64,000 bases of DNA from an uncultured bacterium. GTDB taxonomy: Bacteria > Cyanobacteriota > Vampirovibrionia > Gastranaerophilales > Gastranaerophilaceae. The position numbers and the translations under genes are program-made. The notes beneath the pieces are model-generated. The model was not told where the DNA came from, did not search any database, and saw only the letters and a list, made by a program, of their open reading frames with translations. This document shows, piece by piece, positions 8,856 through 18,481 of this stretch (position 1 is the stretch's first letter; every line of letters begins with the position of its first letter). The stretch lies in assembly GCA_905215335.1 (NCBI GenBank), contig CAJMPQ010000007.1:1-64000 (forward strand), read 5' to 3'.

Positions 8856-9938
8856 CTACTCTTCAGTTGGAACTTCTGTTTCAGTTTGTTCATGAACAGA
8901 TAGTGCAATACGTTTATCTGAAGGATTGAATTTTAATATATAAGTTGAAATTTTATCTCCTACCTTTAAGATATCTTTAGTATCGTTTTGGTAATCAACA
9001 ACTTCATTGTGTGGTAATAAAGCTTCTACACCAGGGAAAACTTCAACAAAAGCGCCAAAGTGTTTTAATCTTGTAACAGTACCCTCAACTTTGTCACCTT
9101 CTTTAATTTGTTTTTCAGCTTCAATCCAAGGATCTGGTTCTAGATTTTTCAAACTCAATGAAACTCTTTGTTTATCGTGATCTACAGCAATAACTTCAAC
9201 ATCGATTTTGTCACCAACATTCAAGATATCAGTAGGATGATCAATCCATCTCCAAGATAATTGAGATAATGGTAATAAACCATCAATTCCACCTAAATCA
9301 ATGAAAGCACCAAAATCTGTTATACGTACAACTTCACCTTTTACTACTTGACCAGCTTCGATTTGAGAGAAGATATTTTTTCTAGCTTCTTCTGCTGTGT
9401 CTTCGTACACTTTTTTATTAGATAAGATAAAGTTATTTTGTTGAGCATCTAATGTTAAAATTTTAAGTTCTAATTTTGAACCTACTTCAACATCAGCTTC
9501 ACGAGTTCTCAATTGAGATGAAGGAATAAAACCTCTAACTCCTGAAACTTCAACTAAGATACCGCCTTTTACAACATTTACAACAGTACCTAGAATTGTT
9601 TCATCAGCAGCTTTTGCTTTTTCTAATTCTTTCCAAGCATAAGCAAAATCAACTTTTTTCTTAGATAACAAGAATTTACCGTCTTCGTCTTCTTCTTTGA
9701 TAATTAAGAATTCGCCTTCTTGTCCTTTTTCAAATTTATCTTCAGGATTTTCGCCTTTATCAACAGCTTCATAAGTTGGTATAACTGCAATTGTTTTAGC
9801 ACCAATATCAACCATTACACCTTGACTATCAAAGCCACAGATAATCCCTTTTACTAAATCGCCTTTTTGAAATTTATAATCATATTTTGATAATAAAGCT
9901 TCAAAATCTTGATCTGATGTTTCCTTTTTTGTAACCAT
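8856..9938 (-). CDS. rpsA: Ribosomal protein S1 homologue with four S1 domains
   Basis: A 360-residue RNA-binding protein with four OB-fold S1 domains at about 20-90, 108-180, 192-265 and 277-350; domains 3 and 4 show the classical G.V..I..FGAFVDLGG.DGLL pattern. S1 binds mRNA leaders on the 30S subunit. Four domains is short compared with six in E. coli and closer to the compact S1 of Cyanobacteria. The ATG at 9938 (VTKKETSDQD) is chosen over one 12 bases upstream because GGAG lies seven bases before it. A strong hairpin follows the gene. Confidence 0.93.
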   Translation of the reverse strand: MVTKKETSDQDFEALLSKYDYKFQKGDLVKGIICGFDSQGVMVDIGAKTIAVIPTYEAVDKGENPEDKFEKGQEGEFLIIKEEDEDGKFLLSKKKVDFAYAWKELEKAKAADETILGTVVNVVKGGILVEVSGVRGFIPSSQLRTREADVEVGSKLELKILTLDAQQNNFILSNKKVYEDTAEEARKNIFSQIEAGQVVKGEVVRITDFGAFIDLGGIDGLLPLSQLSWRWIDHPTDILNVGDKIDVEVIAVDHDKQRVSLSLKNLEPDPWIEAEKQIKEGDKVEGTVTRLKHFGAFVEVFPGVEALLPHNEVVDYQNDTKDILKVGDKISTYILKFNPSDKRIALSVHEQTETEVPTEE

Positions 9939-10027
9939 AATTAACTCCATTGTCTAATAGACACTACTATAAAACTATGCACATATACTAACAAATTTTT
10001 TACAATATGTAAAGTTTTTAATAAAAA

Positions 10028-10327
10028 CTATGAAAAAAAGTTATTAATTATGCCAGTTACAGTAGTATTTTTAAATTCATCAACCTTTTCAACTAAACCG
10101 GTAAGTTTGTCTAATATTCTGTATATTTCATTTGCAACATGTTTAGTTGAGCCAGCTGCGCCTCGTCCTCCTACTATTTTGTCACCTTCTGTAATAAAAC
10201 AATCAACTGAATGTTTATTATATAGGATATTTGCAAATTCATTATTCTTTAAAGCAACAGAAGTGAAATGTTTACCTTCTTTTACTGCTTTTTGAGCAAA
10301 ATTTGATGTGATATTTTGTATAGCCAT
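10028..10327 (-). CDS. Small protein of unknown function (99 aa)
   Basis: Not recognised. The predicted protein is soluble and mixed alpha/beta with no signal peptide or membrane segment. A Gly-rich KIVGGRGAAGST stretch lies near residues 50-61, followed by an amphipathic helix IYRILDKLTGLVEKVDEF and an aromatic C-terminus. A strong Shine-Dalgarno (AAGGAG) lies before the ATG and a terminator-like hairpin lies upstream between it and valS, so it is probably a separately transcribed real gene. Codon use resembles its neighbours. Confidence 0.7.
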   Translation of the reverse strand: MAIQNITSNFAQKAVKEGKHFTSVALKNNEFANILYNKHSVDCFITEGDKIVGGRGAAGSTKHVANEIYRILDKLTGLVEKVDEFKNTTVTGIINNFFS

Positions 10328-10347
10328 AATTTCTCCTTTTTCATAGC

Positions 10348-10392
10348 AAAAACTCTAGATTACTTTTTTAAATAGCAATCTAGAGTTTTTTT
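10348..10392. terminator. Terminator downstream of valS
   Basis: A 14-base inverted repeat AAAAACTCTAGATT / AATCTAGAGTTTTT with a 15-base loop, lying 19 bases after the valS stop on the minus strand. Confidence 0.8.
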
Positions 10393-10410
10393 ATAAAAAT
10401 GTAACAAAAC

Positions 10411-13059
10411 TTAAGATTTCAATGATGTAATTAATTCATTAATTGCTGTTTCTTGAACTAAGATTTCAGAAATTCTGTCTTTAGTTTGTTTAATCAATTC
10501 AGCTGGAGCATTAGCAACAAATTTAGGATTATTGATTCTACCTTCTAAAGATTTTCTTTCATTTTGCAATTTGCCTAATTTCTTTTCTTGTCTAGCAATT
10601 TCTTCATTAAAATCAATCAAGTTTTCAAGAGGAATTACAATTTTTGAAGCAGATACAACAGCAGTTGCTGATTTCTTAGCTACAGGATTAGTATCATCAG
10701 CGTAAGAAATATTTTCAACTTTAGCCATGCGTTTAATATAACTTTCTATAGCTTCGAAAATTGGCTTTTCATCTTTTGTTGCTCTGATTTCAATATCAAA
10801 TTTAATAGACATTGCGATATTGAAACTTTGTCTTACGTTTCTTAAAGATTTAATAGTTTCAAATACAAGTTCCATTTCTTTAGCTTCAGCTGGGAATGCT
10901 AATTTATCACTATATGTAGGATAATCGGCAACCATAATAGCTTTGAAATCAGTTTTTTGAGGTATCAATTGCCATACTCTTTCAGTAATATGAGGCATAA
11001 TCGGATGTATCAATCTTAAAGACATATCTAATACATATCTCAATACTCTTTGAGTATTTAATTTCAATGAATTATCTTGCAATTGAATTTTAGCAATTTC
11101 TACATACCAGTCGCAATATGAATTCCAGAAGAAATCATATAGAACGTGAGCTGTCTCACCAATTCTATAATTTTCAATATTTTCATTTACTTCTTTTGCT
11201 ACGGAATTTAATTTATCTAAAATCCATTTATCTGCAATTGTTAATTTTGAGTAATCAATATCTTCATTATCTACACCATCAAGATTCATTAATACAAATC
11301 TTGAAGCATTCCAAATCTTGTTAGCAAAATTTCTGCCGTATTCAAAACGTTCATCACTAACTTTAATATCTTGACCACCATAAGTACATAATGAAGTCAT
11401 TGTAAATCTTAATGCGTCACAACCGTACTTATCAATAATAACAACAGGGTCAATAGTATTACCTTTAGATTTAGACATTTTTTGACCTTTTTCGTCTCGA
11501 ATTAAACCATGGATATAAACAGTTGAAAATGGAGCTTTTCCTGTAAATTCAAGACCCATAGTAATCATTCTTGCAACCCAAAAGAAAATAATATCAAAGC
11601 CGGTTACAAGAGTTGTTGTAGGGTAGAACTTTTTAAAATCTTCACTTTCAGTGTTTGGCCAACCCATAGTCGAAAATGGCCATAATCCTGAAGAAAACCA
11701 GGTATCCAATACATCAGTTTCTTGTGTATAATGTTCAGGATCAGGATTTTCTTTTGCTACAACCATTTCACCTGTTTCATTATGAATATATGCTGGAATT
11801 TGGTGTCCCCACCATAATTGACGAGAAATACACCAATCTCTTATATTTTCCATCCAGCCTAGGTAATTCTTTTCCCAACGTTCTGGTATAAATTTAATTC
11901 TACCATCTTTAACAGCTGCAATAGCTTCTTCTGCTAAAGGCTTCATTTTTACAAACCATTGTTCAGAAAGAAGAGGTTCAATTGTTGTACCACAACGTTG
12001 ACATTTTCCAACATTATGCTCATGGTCTCTAACTCTTAATAGAGAATGGTTATCTTCTAACATTTTAATAATTTGTTTACGAGCTTCATAACGATCAAGA
12101 CCATGTAAATTACAAGGAACTTCACCGCATGCTTTCATTTTACCTTGTTCATCAATAACCCAAATTGGTTTTAGATTATGACGTTTACCAACCTCAAAAT
12201 CATTAGGGTCGTGAGCTGGTGTAATTTTAACAGCACCTGTACCAAATGATTTATCAACATATTCATCAGCAATAATTGGAATTTCTCTACCAGTTAGTGG
12301 AATAACTACAGTTTTTCCAATTAATTCAGAATATTTATGATCTGATGGGTGTACCGCAATAGCTACATCACCAAATATTGTTTCAGGTCTAGTTGTTGCT
12401 ACAATAATTGCACCACTTTCACCTTTTAATGGGTATGAAATTTCCCACATATGTCCTTGTTCTGTTTCATATTCAGTCTCAACATCTGAAATAGCAGATT
12501 GACAACGAGGACACCAGTTAACAATGTATGCACCTTTATAAATTAAACCTTTTTCGTATAATTTAACAAAAACTTCTTTTACTGCGTCAGAACAACCTTC
12601 ATCAAACGTAAATCTTTCTCTAGATCTATCAAAAGATGCACCTAAACGTTTACATTGGTCTAAAATTCTTGATTTGTGAGCATTTGCCCATTCCCAAGTT
12701 TTTTCTAAGAACTTTTCACGGCCTAAATCATGACGAGACAAACCTTGTTCTCTAAGTTGTTTTTCTACTACGTTTTGAGTTGCAATACCTGCGTGATCAG
12801 TTCCTGGAACCCAAAGAGTTTCAAAACCGCTCATTCTATGATATCGAACTAATATATCTTGCAAAGTTTCATCTAATGCATGCCCCATATGTAAAACACC
12901 TGTAACATTTGGAGGTGGTATTACAATTGAATAAGGTTTCTTTTGACTCTTTGCATTAGCCTTAAATAATTCGTTTTCTTCCCAAAATTTGTAAATACTT
13001 TCTTCCGTTTCTTTTGCATCATAAACGGTAGGTAAATCATTAATGTTACTAGCTAGCAT
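10411..13059 (-). CDS. valS: Valyl-tRNA synthetase
   Basis: An 882-residue class I synthetase that attaches valine to tRNA-Val. The HIGH signature is HMGH (PPPNVTGVLHMGHALDE, near residues 49-65) and KMSKS is present (GQKMSKSKGNTIDP, near 535). The editing domain carries the TTRPET motif near 224. The C-terminal coiled coil typical of ValRS is present (EEIARQEKKLGKLQNERKSL). Length matches the family. GAGG lies nine bases before the ATG. The 156-base gap upstream holds no T-box-like leader that I can see. Confidence 0.97.
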   Translation of the reverse strand: MLASNINDLPTVYDAKETEESIYKFWEENELFKANAKSQKKPYSIVIPPPNVTGVLHMGHALDETLQDILVRYHRMSGFETLWVPGTDHAGIATQNVVEKQLREQGLSRHDLGREKFLEKTWEWANAHKSRILDQCKRLGASFDRSRERFTFDEGCSDAVKEVFVKLYEKGLIYKGAYIVNWCPRCQSAISDVETEYETEQGHMWEISYPLKGESGAIIVATTRPETIFGDVAIAVHPSDHKYSELIGKTVVIPLTGREIPIIADEYVDKSFGTGAVKITPAHDPNDFEVGKRHNLKPIWVIDEQGKMKACGEVPCNLHGLDRYEARKQIIKMLEDNHSLLRVRDHEHNVGKCQRCGTTIEPLLSEQWFVKMKPLAEEAIAAVKDGRIKFIPERWEKNYLGWMENIRDWCISRQLWWGHQIPAYIHNETGEMVVAKENPDPEHYTQETDVLDTWFSSGLWPFSTMGWPNTESEDFKKFYPTTTLVTGFDIIFFWVARMITMGLEFTGKAPFSTVYIHGLIRDEKGQKMSKSKGNTIDPVVIIDKYGCDALRFTMTSLCTYGGQDIKVSDERFEYGRNFANKIWNASRFVLMNLDGVDNEDIDYSKLTIADKWILDKLNSVAKEVNENIENYRIGETAHVLYDFFWNSYCDWYVEIAKIQLQDNSLKLNTQRVLRYVLDMSLRLIHPIMPHITERVWQLIPQKTDFKAIMVADYPTYSDKLAFPAEAKEMELVFETIKSLRNVRQSFNIAMSIKFDIEIRATKDEKPIFEAIESYIKRMAKVENISYADDTNPVAKKSATAVVSASKIVIPLENLIDFNEEIARQEKKLGKLQNERKSLEGRINNPKFVANAPAELIKQTKDRISEILVQETAINELITSLKS

Positions 13060-13149
13060 TTAATATATCCTCACAATTTACTGCGTATAAGAAAAGAATA
13101 ACATAAAAAAAGCAATAAAAATTTAATATGTTACAAAAAATTTCATTTG

Positions 13150-13178
13150 TTGAAATTAGTATATAAATATGGTATACT
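13150..13178 (+). promoter_or_regulatory. Promoter of prepilin-S74 gene 1
   Basis: TTGAAA (13150-13155), a 17-base spacer and TATACT (13173-13178), with an extended TGG just before the -10 box. The start codon lies 38 bases downstream with its own GGAG. Confidence 0.75.
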
Positions 13179-13215
13179 AATAGAATAGAAATGAATTTTT
13201 TTATGGAGTTATAGT

Positions 13216-14997
13216 ATGAAGTTATCAAATAAAAAACAAGCGTTTACTTTGGCTGAAATAATGATCGTATTGTTGATTTTAACAATATTATTTGCAGCAT
13301 TTGCTCCTTTAATAACAAAACGAAGAGTCATGTCAAATAGAAGTAAATATGCGGTTTGGAGTTATGCAGATTTAACAAACACAATGAACGCATACTATGA
13401 CCCAGGTTCAGCCAATTTAACTGGAGAATTATTCTTTGGAGCTACACCATCAGATAAATCTTCAATAAATACAACATTTTTACCACTATCTAAGGTCGTT
13501 ATAAGATCTGGGCCTGTAACATCAAATAATAAAATTCAAAGACAAGTTCAATTCCGTTATGGTAGAGATTCTGTTAGAGGAGATTTTGCTGGTACATGGT
13601 TACTAGATGGTAAAAACGTATTACTTGGTGGTAAATACGATAATATGAAGTATTCTAATGATGCAACCTCTATTGCTAAGTACAATTTAGGTATGGGTTT
13701 TGGCTCTTTAAATTCTATCAATAGTGGTGATACAGTACTTGATAATAAAGCTGAAAACAATACAGCCCTTGGTTTTTATTCATTAGGTCAAGTATCAAGA
13801 GGAAAAAGCAATGTTGGTATTGGAGCTTTAGCGGGTTCTAAGATGACATTTGGCGAAACAAATACCTTTGTTGGTTACTCTGCTGGATACTCTGCTACTA
13901 CATCTAAAGAAAATACCGCAATTGGAGCAAAAGCAGGTTCGTCTCTTACTACTGGTAATAATAACACCTTTATTGGAGCTTTTGCTGGATACAATTCTTC
14001 AATTACAGGTAATGCAAACGTAGGTATCGGTTATAGAGCATTGGCATCTTTAACTTCAGGTACTTATAATACAGCTATCGGATATAATGCTTTAGGTTCA
14101 TTAGTCGGTGGTTCTAGAAACACTGCAATAGGTTATAATGCATGCGCAAATCTTATAAATGGTTCAAATAAAACTTGTATAGGTGCAAATTCAGGACCTA
14201 AAGAGGGAACTTCTGGTGAAAGATATTTGAACGCTCGTAATGATGATGTTCAAAGAACATATATTGGAAGCACTCCTTACAATTTTGGTGGTGATGCCGT
14301 ACTAGAAATTCATAACGTTGGTGGAACAAATGGTAGATTAGGTCAACCAAAATTATCACCAAGTGTTGTTTCCAATACAACAACTGTTATTAATGGGAAC
14401 TTAATCGTAAGGGGTCGTATGTTTTTCACAATGGGTTCAACACTACGAGCTTACCAATACTATGAAATTGATGGATCTAATGCTGACCATACATTAGTAC
14501 AAGGTGAAGAAATTGTAGATTCTCAAACAGATTATTCTACTTGGAATGATCCTAGTAAGACAAATTGTGTAAATGATTCAAGTTGCAATTTTTATCCAAA
14601 CTTAGTTGAACAACCTTCTGATAGACGATTAAAAAACATTAAAAGTAAAAGTTCAATTGGTTTAGCTGAGATTAACAAACTTAATGTTTTAAACTATGTT
14701 TATAAGAATGATCCAACAAAAAGACCTCAAGTAGGGGTAATTGCACAAGAGTTAAAACAAATATTCCCAGACTCCGTAACAAAAGATGAAAACGGTTATT
14801 TACAAATTCGTTTGGATGAAATGTTTTATGCGGCTATAAATGCAATAAAAGAATTAGATAAAAAGATTATAGCTATAAGTAAGAAAGTTACTAAAGTAGA
14901 AACTCAAATATCTAAGTTAGAACAAGAAAATATTAGCCTAAAAAATCAAGTTGAAAAACTTTCTGTAAGAATAGAAAAACTAAAGGCTACAAACTAA
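13216..14997 (+). CDS. Prepilin-like fibre protein with C-terminal S74 chaperone domain (copy 1)
   Basis: A 593-residue three-part protein. (1) Residues 1-35: class III signal peptide, leader MKLSNKKQA then FTLAE with the +5 glutamate and a hydrophobic helix, as in type IV pilins; alanine replaces the usual glycine at -1. (2) About 175-335: tandem NTAIG / NVGIG / NTFIG repeats of 20-30 residues, like YadA-type heads and phage tail fibres. (3) Residues 468-593: S74/endosialidase-type intramolecular chaperone starting SDRRLKN, with VGVIAQELKQIFP and a DEMFYAAINAIKELD trunk, ending in a coiled coil. S74 domains trimerise beta-helical fibres and usually cut themselves off at the initial serine. 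Inferred: a pilus-machinery-exported trimeric surface fibre. GGAG precedes the ATG. Two paralogues lie at 16507-20311. Confidence 0.88.
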   Translation: MKLSNKKQAFTLAEIMIVLLILTILFAAFAPLITKRRVMSNRSKYAVWSYADLTNTMNAYYDPGSANLTGELFFGATPSDKSSINTTFLPLSKVVIRSGPVTSNNKIQRQVQFRYGRDSVRGDFAGTWLLDGKNVLLGGKYDNMKYSNDATSIAKYNLGMGFGSLNSINSGDTVLDNKAENNTALGFYSLGQVSRGKSNVGIGALAGSKMTFGETNTFVGYSAGYSATTSKENTAIGAKAGSSLTTGNNNTFIGAFAGYNSSITGNANVGIGYRALASLTSGTYNTAIGYNALGSLVGGSRNTAIGYNACANLINGSNKTCIGANSGPKEGTSGERYLNARNDDVQRTYIGSTPYNFGGDAVLEIHNVGGTNGRLGQPKLSPSVVSNTTTVINGNLIVRGRMFFTMGSTLRAYQYYEIDGSNADHTLVQGEEIVDSQTDYSTWNDPSKTNCVNDSSCNFYPNLVEQPSDRRLKNIKSKSSIGLAEINKLNVLNYVYKNDPTKRPQVGVIAQELKQIFPDSVTKDENGYLQIRLDEMFYAAINAIKELDKKIIAISKKVTKVETQISKLEQENISLKNQVEKLSVRIEKLKATN

Positions 14998-15015
14998 TAT
15001 ATCTATAGAAAATAG

Positions 15016-15050
15016 AAAAAGCGGTTGTTAGATTTTAACAACCGCTTTTT
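15016..15050. terminator. Terminator after prepilin-S74 gene 1
   Basis: A perfect 15-base inverted repeat AAAAAGCGGTTGTTA with a five-base loop and flanking A and T tracts. It separates the prepilin gene from metK. Confidence 0.92.
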
Positions 15051-15170
15051 CTTAGTAAAAATTAATAAAAATTTGATTTAGGGTTACCTTTGACATAAAC
15101 TGATAATAAACGGAGTGCCGGGTTGGAATTAAAAAACTTACCGGCTTAGAAATAAATTAAGGAGAATAAA

Positions 15171-16427
15171 ATGACACCAAAAAATTTTTTATTTACTTCT
15201 GAATCAGTAACAGAAGGTCACCCAGACAAGGTTTGTGATCAGATTTCAGATGCAATTCTAGATGAATTTTTAACAAAAGATAGACAATCAAGAGTTGCGG
15301 CAGAAACAACAGTTACAACAGGTATGGCTCTTGTTTGTGGTGAAATTACAGCTGATTGTTATGTAGATATTCCACAAGTAGTTAGAAATACAATCAAAAA
15401 TATTGGTTACGTTGGCTCAAATGCAGGTGGATTTGATGCAAATACTTGTGCTGTATTAACAAGTATTGATGAGCAATCAACTGATATTGGTAATGGCGTA
15501 AACAAAGCTCTTGAATCAAGAAATGCAAATACTGATACTTCAACTACAGAAACTGAAGATATTGGTGCTGGAGACCAAGGTATAATGTTTGGTTATGCTT
15601 GTAATGAAACTCCTGAACTTATGCCACTTCCAATAAGTTTAGCTCATAAATTATCACATCGCCTTGCTCAAATTAGAAAACAAGGACTTGTTGGATACCT
15701 AAGACCAGATGGTAAATCTCAAGTTACTGTTGAATACAAAGATGGTAAACCAGCTAGAATACATACCGTTTTATTATCAACTCAACATAACCCTGAAATA
15801 AATGGTATTAGTGATAATAAAAAAGTTCAAGAAATTATTAAAGATGATTTAAAAAATCTAGTTATAGATTACGTTTTTGAAAAAGAATCAATTAAACCTG
15901 ATAAAGACACAATTATACTAATTAACCCATCTGGTAGATTTGTAATTGGTGGTCCACAAGGTGATTCAGGATTAACAGGAAGAAAAATCATTGTTGATAC
16001 ATATGGTGGATACTCAAGACACGGTGGTGGAGCATTTTCTGGAAAAGATCCAACTAAAGTAGATAGATCTGCAGCTTATGCATCAAGATATGTTGCTAAA
16101 AATATTGTAGCAGCTGGTCTTGCTGACAAATGCGAAATTGAACTTGCTTATGCTATTGGTGTGGCAGAACCCCTATCAATTATGGTTGATACTTTTGGAA
16201 CTGGTAAAATAGCTGATGATGAAATCGCTAAACTTGTATCTAAAAACTTTGACCTAAGACCAGCTGGAATTATTAATAAATTTGATTTAAGAAATTTACC
16301 AGCAAAAAATGGTGGAAAGTTCTATCAATTACTAGCAGCTTACGGTCATATGGGCAGAACTGATATTGAAGTTCCTTGGGAATTAACAGATAAAGCTGAC
16401 TTACTAAAAGAACAAGCTATGAAATAA
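15171..16427 (+). CDS. metK: S-adenosylmethionine synthetase
   Basis: A 418-residue enzyme making S-adenosylmethionine from ATP and methionine. The N-terminal TSESVTEGHPDKVCDQISDA, the central GAGDQGIMFGYA (near residues 128-139), DPTKVDRSAAYASRY and the GGGAFSGKDP phosphate loop are all intact. Length is usual for the family, and close to cyanobacterial MetK. AAGGAG lies six bases before the ATG. A 120-base leader precedes it, containing a GCCGG/CCGGC hairpin (15117-15145). It stands alone between two prepilin loci, with terminators on both sides. Confidence 0.97.
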   Translation: MTPKNFLFTSESVTEGHPDKVCDQISDAILDEFLTKDRQSRVAAETTVTTGMALVCGEITADCYVDIPQVVRNTIKNIGYVGSNAGGFDANTCAVLTSIDEQSTDIGNGVNKALESRNANTDTSTTETEDIGAGDQGIMFGYACNETPELMPLPISLAHKLSHRLAQIRKQGLVGYLRPDGKSQVTVEYKDGKPARIHTVLLSTQHNPEINGISDNKKVQEIIKDDLKNLVIDYVFEKESIKPDKDTIILINPSGRFVIGGPQGDSGLTGRKIIVDTYGGYSRHGGGAFSGKDPTKVDRSAAYASRYVAKNIVAAGLADKCEIELAYAIGVAEPLSIMVDTFGTGKIADDEIAKLVSKNFDLRPAGIINKFDLRNLPAKNGGKFYQLLAAYGHMGRTDIEVPWELTDKADLLKEQAMK

Positions 16428-16451
16428 ATTCTAGAGAATAGAATATAATAT

Positions 16452-16487
16452 AAAAAAGCTAATCTTTGATTTAAGATTAGCTTTTTT
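16452..16487. terminator. Bidirectional terminator between metK and prepilin-S74 gene 2
   Basis: A 15-base inverted repeat AAAAAAGCTAATCTT / AAGATTAGCTTTTTT with a six-base loop, between convergent genes. Confidence 0.92.
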
Positions 16488-16506
16488 ATTGAAATAATAA
16501 TAAATA

Positions 16507-18468
16507 TTATTTATGTTTTTTTTCTAATACAGATAATTCTTTTTCTAAAGAATCTAATTTTTTAATCATTTCAGCATTATCTTGCTTTAAAGCTGCAATT
16601 CGAGCTCTGTCTCTTGAAATTCGACTAGCTAATACCTCAACCTTAGTATTCAAAGTTTTAATAGCATTAATAGCAGCATAGAACATTTCATCCCAACGGA
16701 TTTGATAATAACCACGGCTATCCTTAGTTACTGAATTTGGGAATATTTGTTTTAAATCTTGTGCAATTACACCAACATGCGGAAGTTTATTTTTATCATT
16801 TTTATATGTATAATTATAAACTTTTAATTTATTGATTTCGTCTAAGCCTGCTGTATATAGAGAACTTAAATTTTTCAATCGAATATCAGATCTTAAATCT
16901 GGACAACAAGACCCATCAGAATACATATGGGCATAGTTTAAATCTATATCCATAGAATTGTGATCATTACCTTTCAAAGTTATACTTGAACCTGTTGATT
17001 TGTCAGTATAAGATCCTCCGTATCGCCAATCATCAGAAGTATTTTTGGCTGACATTTGTGTGGTCCAATCATAAGAAACTATACCATTTTGTGAACCAAT
17101 AGGTACAGCACAAACACATGAAAAACGGCCACCTTGTTGAGCATGCATACGACCTCTGTTCCCTCTAACTTTTTCAGTTCTTTCAGAACCATCGAGGCCA
17201 CCCATTGGACGAGCATGAGTTCTATTCTTAGCTCTTTCTGTAAAATATAACATCAAAGCAGGTTGATTATCATACAATGATGCTCTAGCTGTTAAATATG
17301 TTTGTCCTCGAACAATAAAATTACCATTTATTAATACTGATGAGTCACCCATCGAAAATGGTTTTGCTGAGCCATTTTTAGAATTCACATTATGAACTTC
17401 AATTACAGAAGCACCACTCCAATATCTATTATCATATCTATAGAACTGTACTGGGAATGAACCTAAATATACACGTTCTTCATCATCTGTGTATAAACCT
17501 TTTGACTTATTTCTTCTTCCTGAATCTGAGCTCTTATCTTTATAAAGTCCAGAATTAGCACCAACACAAGTTTTATGAGACCCTGTAATTTCAGAACAAG
17601 CATTATAACCTATAGCTGTATTATAACTACCTGAAACTGATGATTGTAGAGAATAAGCTCCAATTGCAGTATTACCTTCACCGGAGTTAGCTTTTAACAT
17701 GCTATGTGGTCCATAAACTGTATTATAATTAAATTTTCCAGAAGTAGAAGGAGCTGCATTATAACCTACAATTGTATTACCAGTTGCCGCAGAAGACAAT
17801 GGAATTTTTTCACCAACTACTGTATTATAACTTCCTGAAACTAATTTATTACCAGTATCAGTACCAATTAAAGTATTATACGAACCAGTTGTTAATTGAT
17901 TAGCCGCATTAGAACCAATAGCAGTATTATAGCTACCCGTAGAAACTTTTTTTAATGCTGAATATCCCAAAGCAGTATTATACTGACCCGTAGATAAACC
18001 TGATAAAGCACCTACACCATATGCTGAATTATATTTTGCAGCACTTGGCTGTATGCTATCATATAAACCACCAAACAACATATTGGTTGAATCAGCAAAT
18101 AATTCACCAACAAGTTTACCTGCACCTGAATTTTCACTACCATACCTGAATTGCATTTGAGCTTGAGGTCGAGGTCTTTTATTTGTAGGTCGGATAACAA
18201 CTTTTGAATAAGGAGCATAATTAGCTATATCAGACTTATCTGTTGGTGTCAAACCTATAAAAGCTTGTGCAGTCATACTTTTATTAATATGATCATAATA
18301 AGCATCATATTGATCATCATTTGCAACGAAAGCCCAAACATTTTCAGTAGAAGCGTTATTATACCTCACTGTGAAAACTGGAGCAAAAGCCGCAATGATA
18401 ATTACGAGTAAAGACATAATTATCATTAATTCTGCAATTGTAAAAGCTTTATGTTTTTTATAATTCAT
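16507..18468 (-). CDS. Prepilin-like fibre protein with C-terminal S74 chaperone domain (copy 2)
   Basis: A 653-residue paralogue of the protein at 13216-14997. Leader MNYKKHKA then FTIAE, followed by a hydrophobic helix, gives the prepilin signature (alanine at -1, glutamate at +5). A shared pilin-body block follows (YSKVVIRP...MQFRYG near 85-110). NTAIG/NTLIG/NTVVG repeats fill about 145-300. The Arg-rich, Gly-rich segment near 410-450 is unique to this copy. The S74 domain starts at Ser527 (SDIRLKN), contains VGVIAQDLKQIFP and ends in a coiled coil. It is the second gene of an operon, 13 bases downstream of copy 3, and converges on metK. Function inferred as for copy 1. Confidence 0.88.
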   Translation of the reverse strand: MNYKKHKAFTIAELMIIMSLLVIIIAAFAPVFTVRYNNASTENVWAFVANDDQYDAYYDHINKSMTAQAFIGLTPTDKSDIANYAPYSKVVIRPTNKRPRPQAQMQFRYGSENSGAGKLVGELFADSTNMLFGGLYDSIQPSAAKYNSAYGVGALSGLSTGQYNTALGYSALKKVSTGSYNTAIGSNAANQLTTGSYNTLIGTDTGNKLVSGSYNTVVGEKIPLSSAATGNTIVGYNAAPSTSGKFNYNTVYGPHSMLKANSGEGNTAIGAYSLQSSVSGSYNTAIGYNACSEITGSHKTCVGANSGLYKDKSSDSGRRNKSKGLYTDDEERVYLGSFPVQFYRYDNRYWSGASVIEVHNVNSKNGSAKPFSMGDSSVLINGNFIVRGQTYLTARASLYDNQPALMLYFTERAKNRTHARPMGGLDGSERTEKVRGNRGRMHAQQGGRFSCVCAVPIGSQNGIVSYDWTTQMSAKNTSDDWRYGGSYTDKSTGSSITLKGNDHNSMDIDLNYAHMYSDGSCCPDLRSDIRLKNLSSLYTAGLDEINKLKVYNYTYKNDKNKLPHVGVIAQDLKQIFPNSVTKDSRGYYQIRWDEMFYAAINAIKTLNTKVEVLASRISRDRARIAALKQDNAEMIKKLDSLEKELSVLEKKHK

Positions 18469-18481
18469 TATTTATACTCCA

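Noticed and set aside
13700..14180. Short direct repeats (ggt-tataatgc, aatacagctatcgg-like) that at first look like a repeat array.
   Set aside because: They are in-frame codons of the NTAIG protein repeats, with no constant repeat and unique spacer pattern and no cas genes; not CRISPR.
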